A model generated the notes under the pieces. That model searched no databases. It was not told the DNA's origin and worked only from the letters and a program-made list of their open reading frames with translations. DNA of 64,000 nucleotides. It comes from an uncultured Neptuniibacter sp. GTDB taxonomy: Bacteria; Pseudomonadota; Gammaproteobacteria; Pseudomonadales; Balneatricaceae. The first letter of the stretch is position 1, and every line of letters begins with the position of its first letter. This document shows positions 46,002-54,357 of this stretch, one piece after another. The position numbers were made by a program, and so were the translations under genes. Location: the NCBI RefSeq assembly GCF_947498015.1, contig NZ_CANMIR010000006.1, forward strand, positions 186,001 through 250,000, given 5' to 3'.

Positions 46002-46707
46002 GGAGCCTTCACATCCACGTGAGCTGAGCGTTGAAGTTAAAACCTTCGTGAATATGATTTTTGCCCGGTTTATGGCGATCTATGGGCATAAATTTAAGAG
46101 CTGCTTTGAAACACAGGATGAGATCCGGATTGCTAAGCGCGAGTGGGCGTTGAGCTTAGGTGGATATACTGAGGCTGAATTGGTGTCTGCGATCGACTAC
46201 TGCAAAGAGCACAGTGCTTGGATGCCGACGATCTCAGAGTTTCTGAAGGTCTTGCGTAACCTGACCGGAGATCACGGGTTGCCCGTTGCAAAACATGCTT
46301 ATGAAGAGGCTTGTATGCATTCAGAGCATGCAAGCAAGCATCAATGGACCCATCCCGCTATCTACCATGCCGGTAAGGCGACAGGGTGGTTCCGTTTACG
46401 AACGGAAGATGAAGCGCAGGTATTTACAGATTTTCGCTACAACTATGATGTGATCTGCCGCAGAGTACGCGCAGGAGAACGGTTGGATAACCCTGTTCCT
46501 GTAGCCCTGCCTGATCAAAGTGATAACTCACTGTTTGAGTTTATTCAGGCGTGGGGAAAGGAGCATCAACTTAAACCGGAAGTAGCCAGTACCTGGTTGT
46601 TTTACCTCACAAAACCGAAGGGTTCGATGGTTCGAAAACGCTTTCAGCAGCAAGCTCAGGTTGAAGCGACAGCGATGGGGATCGAACTGCCGGATGACTA
46701 TCAGTAA
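45919..46707 (+). CDS. Lambda-P-like replication protein (putative DnaB helicase loader)
   Basis: The 262-residue protein overlaps the DnaT-like gene by 83 nt. Its core (FVNMIFARFMAIYGHKFKS, REWALSLGGYTEAELVSAIDYCKE, MPTISEFLKVLRN) follows the pattern of phage lambda P and its relatives, and the segment RAGERLDNPVP matches the RGEAIPEPV end of lambda P. Lambda P binds DnaB and delivers it to origins. No AAA+ motif of DnaC type is present. Paired with a DnaT-like gene, it occupies the position of dnaC in the E. coli dnaTC operon. Family assignment is by eye. Confidence 0.65.
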   Translation: MKTPAEILAKNENGLPQPSWTSKTQTGEEPSHPRELSVEVKTFVNMIFARFMAIYGHKFKSCFETQDEIRIAKREWALSLGGYTEAELVSAIDYCKEHSAWMPTISEFLKVLRNLTGDHGLPVAKHAYEEACMHSEHASKHQWTHPAIYHAGKATGWFRLRTEDEAQVFTDFRYNYDVICRRVRAGERLDNPVPVALPDQSDNSLFEFIQAWGKEHQLKPEVASTWLFYLTKPKGSMVRKRFQQQAQVEATAMGIELPDDYQ

Positions 46708-46708
46708 G

Positions 46709-48031
46709 TTATTCTGATTTGTAGTGAGCCGCTTCGATCCCATGCTTCTTTAGAAGCTTATAAAAATCGGTTCGATTACGTTCTGCTATCTTGGCTGCCT
46801 GAGTGACATTTCCCTCTGTAATCTGTAGCACTTTGCTCAGATAACGTTTCTCAAATTCTGATCGTGCTTCATTAAAACTGGGAATCACCTGTTCCTGATT
46901 GGCAAGCGCTCGTTTAATGGCTGCATCAGAGATAACAGGGGTGGTACTTAGGGCTGTAACCTTCTCGATCACATTTTCCAGCTGTCTGACATTCCCGGGC
47001 CAGGCTGATTGAGCCAGAACCTGAAGAGCATCAGCGGAGATCGATTTCACTTTAGGGTTGTGACGCTGCGCTGATTGCTCAACAAAATAGCGAGCCAACG
47101 GTGGGATATCTTCAGGCCGTTCCGAAAGGGGGGGCAGGTGCAGATTAACCACATTCAATCGGTAAAAAAGATCCTCTCGAAACTGGTTATCCTGCATCGC
47201 CTGCTCCAGGTTTCGATGGGTGGCAGAGATAAGGCGAACATCGACAGGGACCGTTTCAGTACTGCCGACAGGTCTGATCTGGCGCTCCTGTAGCACCCGT
47301 AATAGTTTAACCTGCAGTGGTGCTGGCATATCACCTATCTCATCGAGAAAAAGTGTGCCGCCATCGGCTGCCTGAAATAGGCCTTCATGCTTGCTCACCG
47401 CTCCTGTGAATGCGCCTTTTGTGTGACCAAACAGTTCTGACTCCAGCAGCTGTTCTGGAAGAGCTCCACAGTTGATCGCGATAAATGGTTTATCTGCTCT
47501 TTGACTGGCTTGATGCACTGCGTTAGCAAGCAACTCTTTACCGCTGCCGCTGGGCCCTGTGATCAGCACACTGACATCAGAGGTCGCTATCTGCTCGGCT
47601 TCCTGAAGAATGTTCTCCATAACCTGGCTGCGGCTAATGATGCGGCTGCGCCATTCACTGTCTGAACGACTGGTTCCCGCCAATGCTGATGCCATCGTCT
47701 GCAGTAACTGATCCCGGTCGATCGGTTTTGTCAAAAAACCGAATACGCCTTGCTGTGTGGCCGTGACCGCTTCAGGAATGGAGCCGTGAGCGGTGATAAT
47801 GATAACGGGGAGTTGAGGGAATTTGCGTTGTACTTGCTCAAACAGGGCCAGCCCATCCATGCCCTCCATCCTAAGGTCGGTGATAAGCAGGTCAAATTGG
47901 TCACTCAGAACATTCAGGGCTTGCTCTGCACTATCTGCACAGCTTACCTGATAGCCGCTGGCCTCTAATCGCATAGAGAGGAGTTTCAGAAGAGAGCTGT
48001 CATCATCAACCAGAAGAACGTGGGGGGTCAT
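46709..48031 (-). CDS. glrR: Sigma-54-dependent response regulator GlrR (QseF)
   Basis: The 440-residue protein has a receiver domain with phospho-acceptor Asp52 (LLITDLRMEGMDG), an AAA+ domain with Walker A GPSGSGKELLA, the sigma-54 contact GAFTGA (HTKGAFTGAVSKHEG), Walker B-like GGTLFLDEIGDMP, and a C-terminal Fis-type helix-turn-helix (EGNVTQAAKIAERNRTDFYKLLKKHGI). It activates sigma-54 promoters, such as small RNA glmY in enterics. It is the third gene of glrK-qseG-glrR, its ATG overlapping the qseG stop by 4 nt. Confidence 0.92.
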   Translation of the reverse strand: MTPHVLLVDDDSSLLKLLSMRLEASGYQVSCADSAEQALNVLSDQFDLLITDLRMEGMDGLALFEQVQRKFPQLPVIIITAHGSIPEAVTATQQGVFGFLTKPIDRDQLLQTMASALAGTSRSDSEWRSRIISRSQVMENILQEAEQIATSDVSVLITGPSGSGKELLANAVHQASQRADKPFIAINCGALPEQLLESELFGHTKGAFTGAVSKHEGLFQAADGGTLFLDEIGDMPAPLQVKLLRVLQERQIRPVGSTETVPVDVRLISATHRNLEQAMQDNQFREDLFYRLNVVNLHLPPLSERPEDIPPLARYFVEQSAQRHNPKVKSISADALQVLAQSAWPGNVRQLENVIEKVTALSTTPVISDAAIKRALANQEQVIPSFNEARSEFEKRYLSKVLQITEGNVTQAAKIAERNRTDFYKLLKKHGIEAAHYKSE

Positions 48032-48507
48032 TCCTGCACCTCGCGCTGTTTTTCGAGGTCTGTCTCAATCTGGGTCAGGGCATCGATTTTGATCTGAAGA
48101 TTACGGTTCTCTGTTAGCAGATTATCCTGCTCTGCTCGCATCCATAACAGAGCGGATGCGAATCGATTTCGGGTATCCAGATAGCGATCGCCCGGGCAAT
48201 CAACATGTGGATATAGCACGAGTTTTGAAAAGTGACGTTTGCTCTGTTGTAACTGCTCAGTTGAGGAGTAGGGAGTCGATAGTAATAACGCCAGTAGAGG
48301 GCGATCCTTACTGCGTATCGCATTTTGCATAATACGGCTTCGGTGATCTGCTTTTTCTAGAAACTTCAGCTCGATAGTCTGAAGTGCAAAGAGTTGTTCT
48401 TCGTCAATCAGGCAGCTATCTCGATTGGCACTACCTTCGAGCGCTAACTGCTGGAGCTGACAGCCTTGCAGGAGAACCAGGATAGAGAGTGATAGATATT
48501 TAAACAT
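48028..48507 (-). CDS. QseG-like lipoprotein between sensor and regulator
   Basis: The 159-residue protein starts with a lipoprotein signal and lipobox, LVLLQGC, then a mostly helical domain ending in a coiled coil (LLTENRNLQIKIDALTQIETDLEKQREVQE). It occupies the position of QseG in the qseEGF (glrK-qseG-glrR) operon, where QseG controls activity of the QseE kinase in E. coli. GGAAGA precedes the ATG at 48507, and the frame overlaps the glrK end by 8 nt. Sequence identity to QseG looks low, so the name rests on position. Confidence 0.75.
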   Translation of the reverse strand: MFKYLSLSILVLLQGCQLQQLALEGSANRDSCLIDEEQLFALQTIELKFLEKADHRSRIMQNAIRSKDRPLLALLLSTPYSSTEQLQQSKRHFSKLVLYPHVDCPGDRYLDTRNRFASALLWMRAEQDNLLTENRNLQIKIDALTQIETDLEKQREVQE

Positions 48508-49951
48508 GTGAGTCTTCCTTGGCGGGCAGACAGATACGAAAGCCAACCTGTTCATCCGAATTTGTAACAAGAGCCACTTCGGCACCTAATGAATCCGCTG
48601 CGTCACGTACAATGCTAAGTCCAATACCTGACCCTTTGACCGGACCTAAGCGGCGGTTCTGTCCCTGATAAAAAGGTGTAAAGAGGTGAGGTATATCATT
48701 TTCGGGGATGGTAGGACCATCATTGATCACCTCAATGCAGAACTGCTCCGATCTTAGTTCCGTTTTAATTCTGAGTTGACCACCGGGATCTCCATAGAGG
48801 GCAGCATTCGAGACTAAATTGCCCAGTATACGGATTATCATTGCACGATCAGTGTAACAGAGCTGATCTTGCTGAGGTAACGTGACGGAGATCCGCTTCT
48901 GTTCCAGAAGTAGTTTATAAGGTTCGAGCGCTTCATGCAGAACGGGTAGCAGATTGACCTGATGAAGGTTCACCGGCTCGTTTTGGTGTAAGCGGTTATA
49001 ATCAAGTAGCTGTTCAATGAGGGATTGGAGTTGTCGTGAGTTGCTTTGCAGTAGCTGTGCAATCTCCATCTGATTATTGTTGAGCTCGCCAGTGATCTGA
49101 TCAGCAAGAAGATCAGACCCCTCTCTCAGGGTTGTTAAAGGGGTTTTCAGCTCATGGGACATATGGCGGAGAAACCGCTGTTTCTCTTTTTCAACTTCGG
49201 CCAGTCTTTCAGTGAGCCAATCCAGTTGTTGCTCCAGTTCAACCAGTTCATCGGGACCGCCTACTTTATGTCCCAGGTACTCCTCTCCTGTACCTAATGC
49301 CTGAATGCGTTCTGCAATGCGTTTGACCGGGCGGGTGATAGTGAAACTAAAGAAGAGAATCAACAGCGCTTCAAGGCAGAGGAGAACAATTGCCAGTGAG
49401 CTCAGTTGTGCCTGAGTTTTTTGTGCCGTTTCATTAAGTGCTTTGAGCTTCTCATCCAAGACCAGATCAACCTGTTGGTTTACCTCTCGGGTCATGCCGA
49501 GTAAAAAACCTACCTGTTCCGGGTTGGATTGATCTATCTCAGCCAGCAATTGGGTAATTTGGGTATAGAGGCCTGAATCGGTCAGTAGGAAACTATGAAC
49601 AGAAAGCTGACTGGAGTAATCCTCTAGATATTGGTTGAGCCGCTCCTGAATTTCTGGCTTAGCGACAATCTGATATTGTCTGACCGAGCGAGTGATATCT
49701 TCGGCGAGACGTTCGAGTTGCTGCCCCCGACGGGTGACTTCTAATGCTTGTTGTGCCAGTAATCGGCCCTGAGTCGATTGTTCAACCAGTTCATTGGTGG
49801 CGTAGTAGACCAGGATGCCAAAGGGAGTGACAACCACAAGAAAAGAGAGAAGCACTAATTGCTTCAGAGAGCTGAGTCGCCAGGGATGGTGGTTATAATT
49901 TGGCATTAAGAGTGATCGGACTTTTGAAACAGATGTATCGCTATTATCCAT
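48500..49951 (-). CDS. glrK: Sensor histidine kinase GlrK (QseE)
   Basis: The 483-residue kinase has two membrane helices (about 31-52 and 184-205) bounding a helical periplasmic domain, then a HAMP-like linker (RPVKRIAERIQALG), phospho-acceptor His266 in HMSHELKTPLTTLREG, and an HATPase domain with LGNLVSNA, NDGPTIPENDIPHLFTPFYQG and GSGIGLSIV. It phosphorylates GlrR and responds to envelope/amino-sugar status in enterics. An internal ATG at 49906 is possible, but 49951 is kept. It is the promoter-proximal gene of the operon. Confidence 0.92.
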   Translation of the reverse strand: MDNSDTSVSKVRSLLMPNYNHHPWRLSSLKQLVLLSFLVVVTPFGILVYYATNELVEQSTQGRLLAQQALEVTRRGQQLERLAEDITRSVRQYQIVAKPEIQERLNQYLEDYSSQLSVHSFLLTDSGLYTQITQLLAEIDQSNPEQVGFLLGMTREVNQQVDLVLDEKLKALNETAQKTQAQLSSLAIVLLCLEALLILFFSFTITRPVKRIAERIQALGTGEEYLGHKVGGPDELVELEQQLDWLTERLAEVEKEKQRFLRHMSHELKTPLTTLREGSDLLADQITGELNNNQMEIAQLLQSNSRQLQSLIEQLLDYNRLHQNEPVNLHQVNLLPVLHEALEPYKLLLEQKRISVTLPQQDQLCYTDRAMIIRILGNLVSNAALYGDPGGQLRIKTELRSEQFCIEVINDGPTIPENDIPHLFTPFYQGQNRRLGPVKGSGIGLSIVRDAADSLGAEVALVTNSDEQVGFRICLPAKEDSHV

Positions 49952-49982
49952 TAATTGTCCATCACTTGGGTAGTCTCCACTG

Positions 49983-50055
49983 ATTAAGGAGGAAACGGTT
50001 GCTCCTTAATTAGGGGAAGGAAGGGTGGGGAGCCGGATACCCGTTAGGTATCCGG
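49983..50055. other. Two strong hairpins upstream of glrK
   Basis: ATTAAGGAG/CTCCTTAAT (49983-49991 and 50002-50010) and CCGGATACC/GGTATCCGG (50033-50041 and 50047-50055) are perfect 9-bp stems with 10- and 5-nt loops in the 249-bp gap between glrK and the EF-hand gene. No T run follows, so they are not clear terminators. Confidence 0.5.
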
Positions 50056-50200
50056 ACATGCTAAAACAGAGCTGGCGGCTAAGCTGTGGACAAGGATGCT
50101 CTGAATTAACTTGTTATCAGTTAGAAAAATAGGGCTTTTCTGAGGCTGTCTCGGAATCAGTGAAACCACTATCTCTCCAACTGATGAACCCCTTCATAAC

Positions 50201-50536
50201 TTATACAGCAGCCACAACAGCATAGGTTTTGGCTGATGTGTTTTTAACCTGCAGCATGGAAAACTCATCCTGGCTCAGGAATCCATCTTTATTGGTATCG
50301 ATTTTTTCAAACCCTTTTACCAGAGCGGGTGAAACCTGTGCTTCCTGCTGGCTGACTTTGCCATCTTTATCCGCATCCAGTTTTTCGAAAATGCTTTCAG
50401 ACTTTGGCTGTTCTTCAGTCATAACTTCAGGCTGTACAGCGGGCTTAACTTCAGCAGCGGCTTTATCGTCAGCTGCAACAGCTGAAACAGACGCAACGGC
50501 AAGAACAGAAGCCAGTGTCAGTGTGGTCATTTTCAT
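50201..50536 (-). CDS. Periplasmic EF-hand calcium-binding protein
   Basis: The 111-residue protein has a signal peptide (MKMTTLTLASVLAVASVSAVAA) and two canonical EF-hand loops, D54-A-D-K-D-G-K-V-S-Q-Q-E65 and D80-T-N-K-D-G-F-L-S-Q-D-E91, each with Asp/Asn at positions 1, 3 and 5 and Glu at 12. The N-terminal mature segment is rich in Ala, Pro, Glu and Lys and probably disordered. AGGAG lies upstream of the ATG. It is a secreted calmodulin-like calcium sensor or buffer; the partner is unknown. Confidence 0.85.
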   Translation of the reverse strand: MKMTTLTLASVLAVASVSAVAADDKAAAEVKPAVQPEVMTEEQPKSESIFEKLDADKDGKVSQQEAQVSPALVKGFEKIDTNKDGFLSQDEFSMLQVKNTSAKTYAVVAAV

Positions 50537-50828
50537 TTCTAATTCTCCTTGATAGATACAACATTAAATCGTGCAAAAATTGAAATTCGATCTGTATGTA
50601 TCAAGTGTTGTGCCAACTATTAAAAACGCTTATAAATCATATGGTTGAAAGTGTTCCAAACGATTTTAAACTAGCACGAAGAAAAATTTTGGTTGATATC
50701 AGGCGAAACTGTCTCTAAATAGAGACAGTTAACTGTATGGAAATTATACTTATCTTTTAATTTCAATAGGTTAGTTGGTTACTTATTGGCGACAGGGATT
50801 ATTGGCCTGTAGTTATTTTGGCGACAGA
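50537..50828. other. Intergenic region with a 24-bp palindrome
   Basis: This gap of 292 bp, 5' of the EF-hand gene and 3' of the FAH-family gene (both minus), has no credible gene. It is AT-rich and holds the perfect 11-bp inverted repeat at 50707-50730. Confidence 0.5.
50707..50730. promoter_or_regulatory. 24-bp palindrome, candidate operator or stem
   Basis: AACTGTCTCTA and TAGAGACAGTT are perfect inverse repeats separated by AA. A further AACTGT half-site follows at 50731-50736. Confidence 0.5.
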
Positions 50829-51689
50829 CTAATATTTTTGTGTATCAGGTTCCTCAATAACGTGATTGATCAATTTGCCAATTCCTTCTATCTCTATCGT
50901 TACTCTGTCTCCTGGTTTCATATAACCTCGTGGTTTCATTTTTACACCGACACCTGAGCAGGTGCCTGTAGCGATCACATCTCCCGGTTCTAGGGTACAG
51001 ACTGTCGAAACAACTTCCACCAAGCGGTAGCAGTCAAAAATTAGCTGATCGGTATTGGATTGCTGTCGTAGTTCGTTATTGACCCATGTTTTCAAAGCGA
51101 GCTTATGGGGATCAATCTCATCCGCGGTCACAATCCATGGGCCCATAGGTCCGTGGGTGTCAAACGATTTTCCAAGGGTCCAGGTGGGCGCTTTAATCTG
51201 CCAGTCCCTAACAGAAACATCATTGACGATGGTATAGCCTGCAATCACCTGATCCGCTTTGGCGTAGGGTACATGGCGACAGGATTTTCCGATCACGAGA
51301 GCTAACTCGCCTTCGTAGTCCAGTTTCTCTGAAACAGCGGGACGTTGAATCGCTTCATTTGGGCCAATGATGCAACTGGTTTGTTTGTTAAAAATCGTCG
51401 GAAAGGTGGGCTGCTCTAGTCCCGTTTCCTCAATGTGGTCTGCATAGTTGAGCCCGACTCCCAGAAACTTCTGAGGGTTGGGTACAGGAGCCATCAGAGT
51501 GACCTGCTCAATGGGAATATCATCCTTGCCTGAGAGAGCGAGTAGCGCTGCTTGCCCTGCTGAACCCAGGCTCAGAAACTCGGTCATGGTCTCTGGTAGA
51601 GCAGGGTCTAGCCAGGCGGGGGTTACCCGATCATTCACAATACAGCCGACAGAGATGTGATCACGATACTTAAAGGTTACCAGCTTCAT
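50829..51689 (-). CDS. Fumarylacetoacetate hydrolase (FAH) family protein
   Basis: The 286-residue protein has the FAH-type C-terminal fold: GVGLNYADHIEETG (about 75-88), DYEGELALVIGKSCRHV with the metal-binding acidic residues, ANDVSVRDWQ-like VNDVSVRDWQIKAPTWTLGKSFDTHGPMGPWIV, and GDVIATGTCSGVGVKM. Members include hydrolases and decarboxylases of aromatic catabolism. Without neighbouring pathway genes the reaction cannot be named. The N-terminal segment (1-70) is the usual variable region. Confidence 0.85.
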   Translation of the reverse strand: MKLVTFKYRDHISVGCIVNDRVTPAWLDPALPETMTEFLSLGSAGQAALLALSGKDDIPIEQVTLMAPVPNPQKFLGVGLNYADHIEETGLEQPTFPTIFNKQTSCIIGPNEAIQRPAVSEKLDYEGELALVIGKSCRHVPYAKADQVIAGYTIVNDVSVRDWQIKAPTWTLGKSFDTHGPMGPWIVTADEIDPHKLALKTWVNNELRQQSNTDQLIFDCYRLVEVVSTVCTLEPGDVIATGTCSGVGVKMKPRGYMKPGDRVTIEIEGIGKLINHVIEEPDTQKY

Positions 51690-51817
51690 AAAAATAGGCT
51701 GTTTTGAAACTAATTGGATGGTTCATACTCTATTAACAACTGAGATACATTTTAAATGTATGGCTGAGAAACTTTAGCCCTTTTCAGAACCTTAAATCCT
51801 CAATGGGAGGGTGTTCT

Positions 51818-52630
51818 ATGAGCCGTAATCTCAACTTTACCGCACTCATGCTGGTGGGTGTAGCCGCCAATTTAAGTGCAGCACCGGATAAAGTGTTGAT
51901 TGAAGCCGGAGCTTTTAATATGGGTTGCTCTCAGGGAGACGGAGCATGTGAAAATGACGAAGCTGGGGCCGGAGGAGTGACGGTCAATGTGCCTGCATTT
52001 GAATTAGATCGATTTGAGGTGACGGTTTCTAGTTATACCGCGTGTATTGAAGCTGGAATTTGTGTTCGCCCAAAAGATCATCAGAGAAATCAATACTGTA
52101 ATTTAGGAGCAAGTGGGCGTGAGAACCACCCGGTAAACTGTGTTGATTGGCAAGAGGCCCTGAGCTTTTGCCAATGGAAGGGGGGCCGGTTACCTTTCGA
52201 GGCTGAGTGGGAGAAAGCGGCTAGAGCTAAAACTGATACTGCATTTCCCTGGGGGGAGCGGGTCAGTTGTAAACAGGCGATTCTGGATGATGGTGTGACA
52301 CAGGGATCAGTACCTGGTGAGCCTGATGGCTGCGGAGAGGATAGAACCTGGCCGGTCGGCAGTCGTAAGGCGAATATGTACGGGCTTCATGATATGCACG
52401 GCAATGCTGGGGAGTGGACCATGAACTGGTATGAGAAGTCAGGGATTGCTCGCTATGCTAACGGTGACTTGAAAGGGCCTGAGCAGGGGCGTCAGCGTGT
52501 AGTCAGAGGGGGTTCATGGGATGAAAATAGAGCTAATCTACGTAGCTCTTTCCGAAATGTAAAACCTCCGGTGAGCGGCCGGTCGGTCTATGGGTCTATT
52601 GGATTCCGCTGTGCCTATGATGTGAAATAA
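51818..52630 (+). CDS. Secreted SUMF1/FGE-fold protein lacking the catalytic cysteine motif
   Basis: The 270-residue precursor has a signal peptide (FTALMLVGVAANLSAA) and a formylglycine-generating-enzyme fold: GAFNMGCSQGD, FELDRFEVTVSSYTACI, NHPVNCVDWQEALSFCQWKGGRLPFEAEWEKAARA, DMHGNAGEWTMNWY and the C-terminal VVRGGSWDENRANLRSSFRN. True FGE enzymes have a cysteine right after RGGSY; here the position is GGSWDEN, so FGE activity is unlikely. GGGAGGGTG precedes the ATG at 51818. A PvdO/EgtB-like or chaperone-type role is possible. Confidence 0.83.
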   Translation: MSRNLNFTALMLVGVAANLSAAPDKVLIEAGAFNMGCSQGDGACENDEAGAGGVTVNVPAFELDRFEVTVSSYTACIEAGICVRPKDHQRNQYCNLGASGRENHPVNCVDWQEALSFCQWKGGRLPFEAEWEKAARAKTDTAFPWGERVSCKQAILDDGVTQGSVPGEPDGCGEDRTWPVGSRKANMYGLHDMHGNAGEWTMNWYEKSGIARYANGDLKGPEQGRQRVVRGGSWDENRANLRSSFRNVKPPVSGRSVYGSIGFRCAYDVK

Positions 52631-52650
52631 AGCACCCCTGAGGGCGCTTT
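52629..52650. terminator. Terminator between SUMF1-fold gene and tetR-type gene
   Basis: AAAGC-A-CCC/GGG-C-GCTTT hairpin, with a single A-C mismatch and a 4-nt loop, overlaps the stop. It may serve both convergent genes. Confidence 0.65.
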
Positions 52651-52670
52651 ACTGATCAACGGCTGCTGAC

Positions 52671-53264
52671 CTAATGACTAGGGCTGTGCAGTGCCTTGAA
52701 AATATTGGTGATCACAGCATCATATTTCTTGCGATCGGGGCGTTTACTACTCAGAACCCGTAACCCCCAGATGTTAGTCATCAGGAAGGTTGATAGTTCG
52801 TCAGGGTCCTTGTTTTTATCCAGTTGTCCCTGAGCCTGAGCTTCGGTTATCAACTGATAAAAGTAGCTTTCGACCTGATTTAGGTAGTCGTCTACCTTGA
52901 GACGCACTTCCTCATCCTCAGTGGCCAGTTCCAGCATGGTGTTAACCATGAGGCAGCCTTGTCCGATAGAGTCATGGGACAATTCATCACAAAAACGCTG
53001 GAAAAACAGTTCTATCGCATCTAACGGTGAGGATGCATCTTCCATTGCGCCTTTAACACGATCGATACTGCGAACGGCATAAGTATCAATAACCTCCAAA
53101 AACAAACCGCGCTTGCTTTGGAAAGCACCGTATAAAGAGCCAGGCTTTAACTTGGTGGCATTCACAAGATCTGTAACAGAGGTGGCGTTGTAGCCTGTCC
53201 TCCAGAACACATTCATTGCCTTTTCAAGTACTTCAGTACGATCAAATTCCGCTGGCCGTGCCAT
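52671..53264 (-). CDS. TetR-family transcriptional regulator
   Basis: The 197-residue protein opens with MARPAEFDRTEVLEKAMNVFWRTGYNATSVTDLVNATKLKPGSLYGAFQSKRGLF, a TetR helix-turn-helix, followed by a helical ligand-binding domain with CLMVNTMLELA, typical of the C-terminal-13 subgroup (NemR/AcuR-like regulators of electrophile responses). GGAGG precedes the ATG at 53264; the upstream ATG at 53285 is rejected. It diverges from the lipoprotein gene over about 65 bp, but no obvious palindromic operator is there. Confidence 0.88.
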   Translation of the reverse strand: MARPAEFDRTEVLEKAMNVFWRTGYNATSVTDLVNATKLKPGSLYGAFQSKRGLFLEVIDTYAVRSIDRVKGAMEDASSPLDAIELFFQRFCDELSHDSIGQGCLMVNTMLELATEDEEVRLKVDDYLNQVESYFYQLITEAQAQGQLDKNKDPDELSTFLMTNIWGLRVLSSKRPDRKKYDAVITNIFKALHSPSH

Positions 53265-53328
53265 ATTTTTGCCCTCCATGATCAATTAGCATATTATCAA
53301 TATTCGTTCCTTATCTCGCAATACCTAT

Positions 53329-54357
53329 ATGAAACTTAATGGACAAACGCACCAGCAGGGAGTTCTCACCCTTCTGGCTGTAGGTATTCTCGCGGGTTGT
53401 CAGACCCTGCCTGAGAATATGACAGGAGAGTCAGGGCCCCTATTCAGGCGTGGTATCATTTCTCAGGTTGGGGATAACCTTCATTTCAAGCCCTGTTATG
53501 TACAAAAGGGTGAGTTGATATCCGATCGCTCCGGCCGTCTTAAAGAGTTCTTTCAACAGTATGAAGTGCCGGCAGCTTATGCAGAACTGAGCGGCGACCA
53601 TCTCTATCTGGGTGAACCCTGGGCGGTATATAAAGTGCATATGCTGAGTGGGAACCAACTAAGCTGTAGCTATGAACTTTCAGGGAACCACTATCGTGCA
53701 GCGGGAGAAAAACCGGTTTGGGTAGTCGATGTCCGTGATGAGGGCATCTATGTGCAAAACTATGGCCGGCTTTCTCAACTGATCTTCCCCGCAACAGAGC
53801 CAGTGCAGCAGGGCAATGGGCTTGAATGGAACAGCTCCCTTACCGGATTTAACGCCTACGATCTGACACTGAGATTATTGCAACAGCGTTGCACAGATCG
53901 CTACGGTGCAGTTTATCAATACCGGTCAGAGATGGTACTGAACGGTAAAATGCATTTTGGCTGCGCGCGGCAGGGAGATCTTGATATCCGCACGTTGCCG
54001 GGGCTTTATCGGGCCAATCTTGCTGGAGTCCGAGGAGAGGGGCGGTTTATTACACTCGATCTGACAGTGGATGGTCAGGCACTGATGAATCAGGATTACC
54101 GCAATAACCAGCCTGTGATCAAACAACAGGGGAGTTGGAAGCGGTTGGAGGGTCGTACGATTATTCTGGAACTAAATGATGATAATAGCCGTGCGGAGAA
54201 ACAGGTACTGATTTTCGAACGTGACAAACAGGGCGCGTTGAAGATGAAAGGGTATAACAGTACCTATGGTCGATCCGGGTTGCGTTTGGAGCGGGTTGGG
54301 CCCGCACAAAGCTATCGAAAATCTATCCGTGTAGAAGCAGGTCCTTCGCCTGATTAA
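53329..54357 (+). CDS. Outer-membrane-type lipoprotein of unknown function
   Basis: The 342-residue protein has a lipoprotein signal with lipobox ILAGC (Cys24). The mature part has three segments: an N-terminal COG3650-like domain ([21 protein letters not shown]), a central region, and a C-terminal NlpE/META-like beta domain ([31 protein letters not shown] ... [15 protein letters not shown]). The C-terminus is similar in style to NlpE copper/envelope sensor domains, which is suggestive only. It overlaps the convergent J-domain gene by 35 nt. Confidence 0.7.
   Translation: MKLNGQTHQQGVLTLLAVGILAGCQTLPENMTGESGPLFRRGIISQVGDNLHFKPCYVQKGELISDRSGRLKEFFQQYEVPAAYAELSGDHLYLGEPWAVYKVHMLSGNQLSCSYELSGNHYRAAGEKPVWVVDVRDEGIYVQNYGRLSQLIFPATEPVQQGNGLEWNSSLTGFNAYDLTLRLLQQRCTDRYGAVYQYRSEMVLNGKMHFGCARQGDLDIRTLPGLYRANLAGVRGEGRFITLDLTVDGQALMNQDYRNNQPVIKQQGSWKRLEGRTIILELNDDNSRAEKQVLIFERDKQGALKMKGYNSTYGRSGLRLERVGPAQSYRKSIRVEAGPSPD

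Noticed and set aside
51818..52630. Sulfatase-activating FGE function
   Set aside because: The catalytic Cys following RGGSY is absent, so only the fold is claimed.
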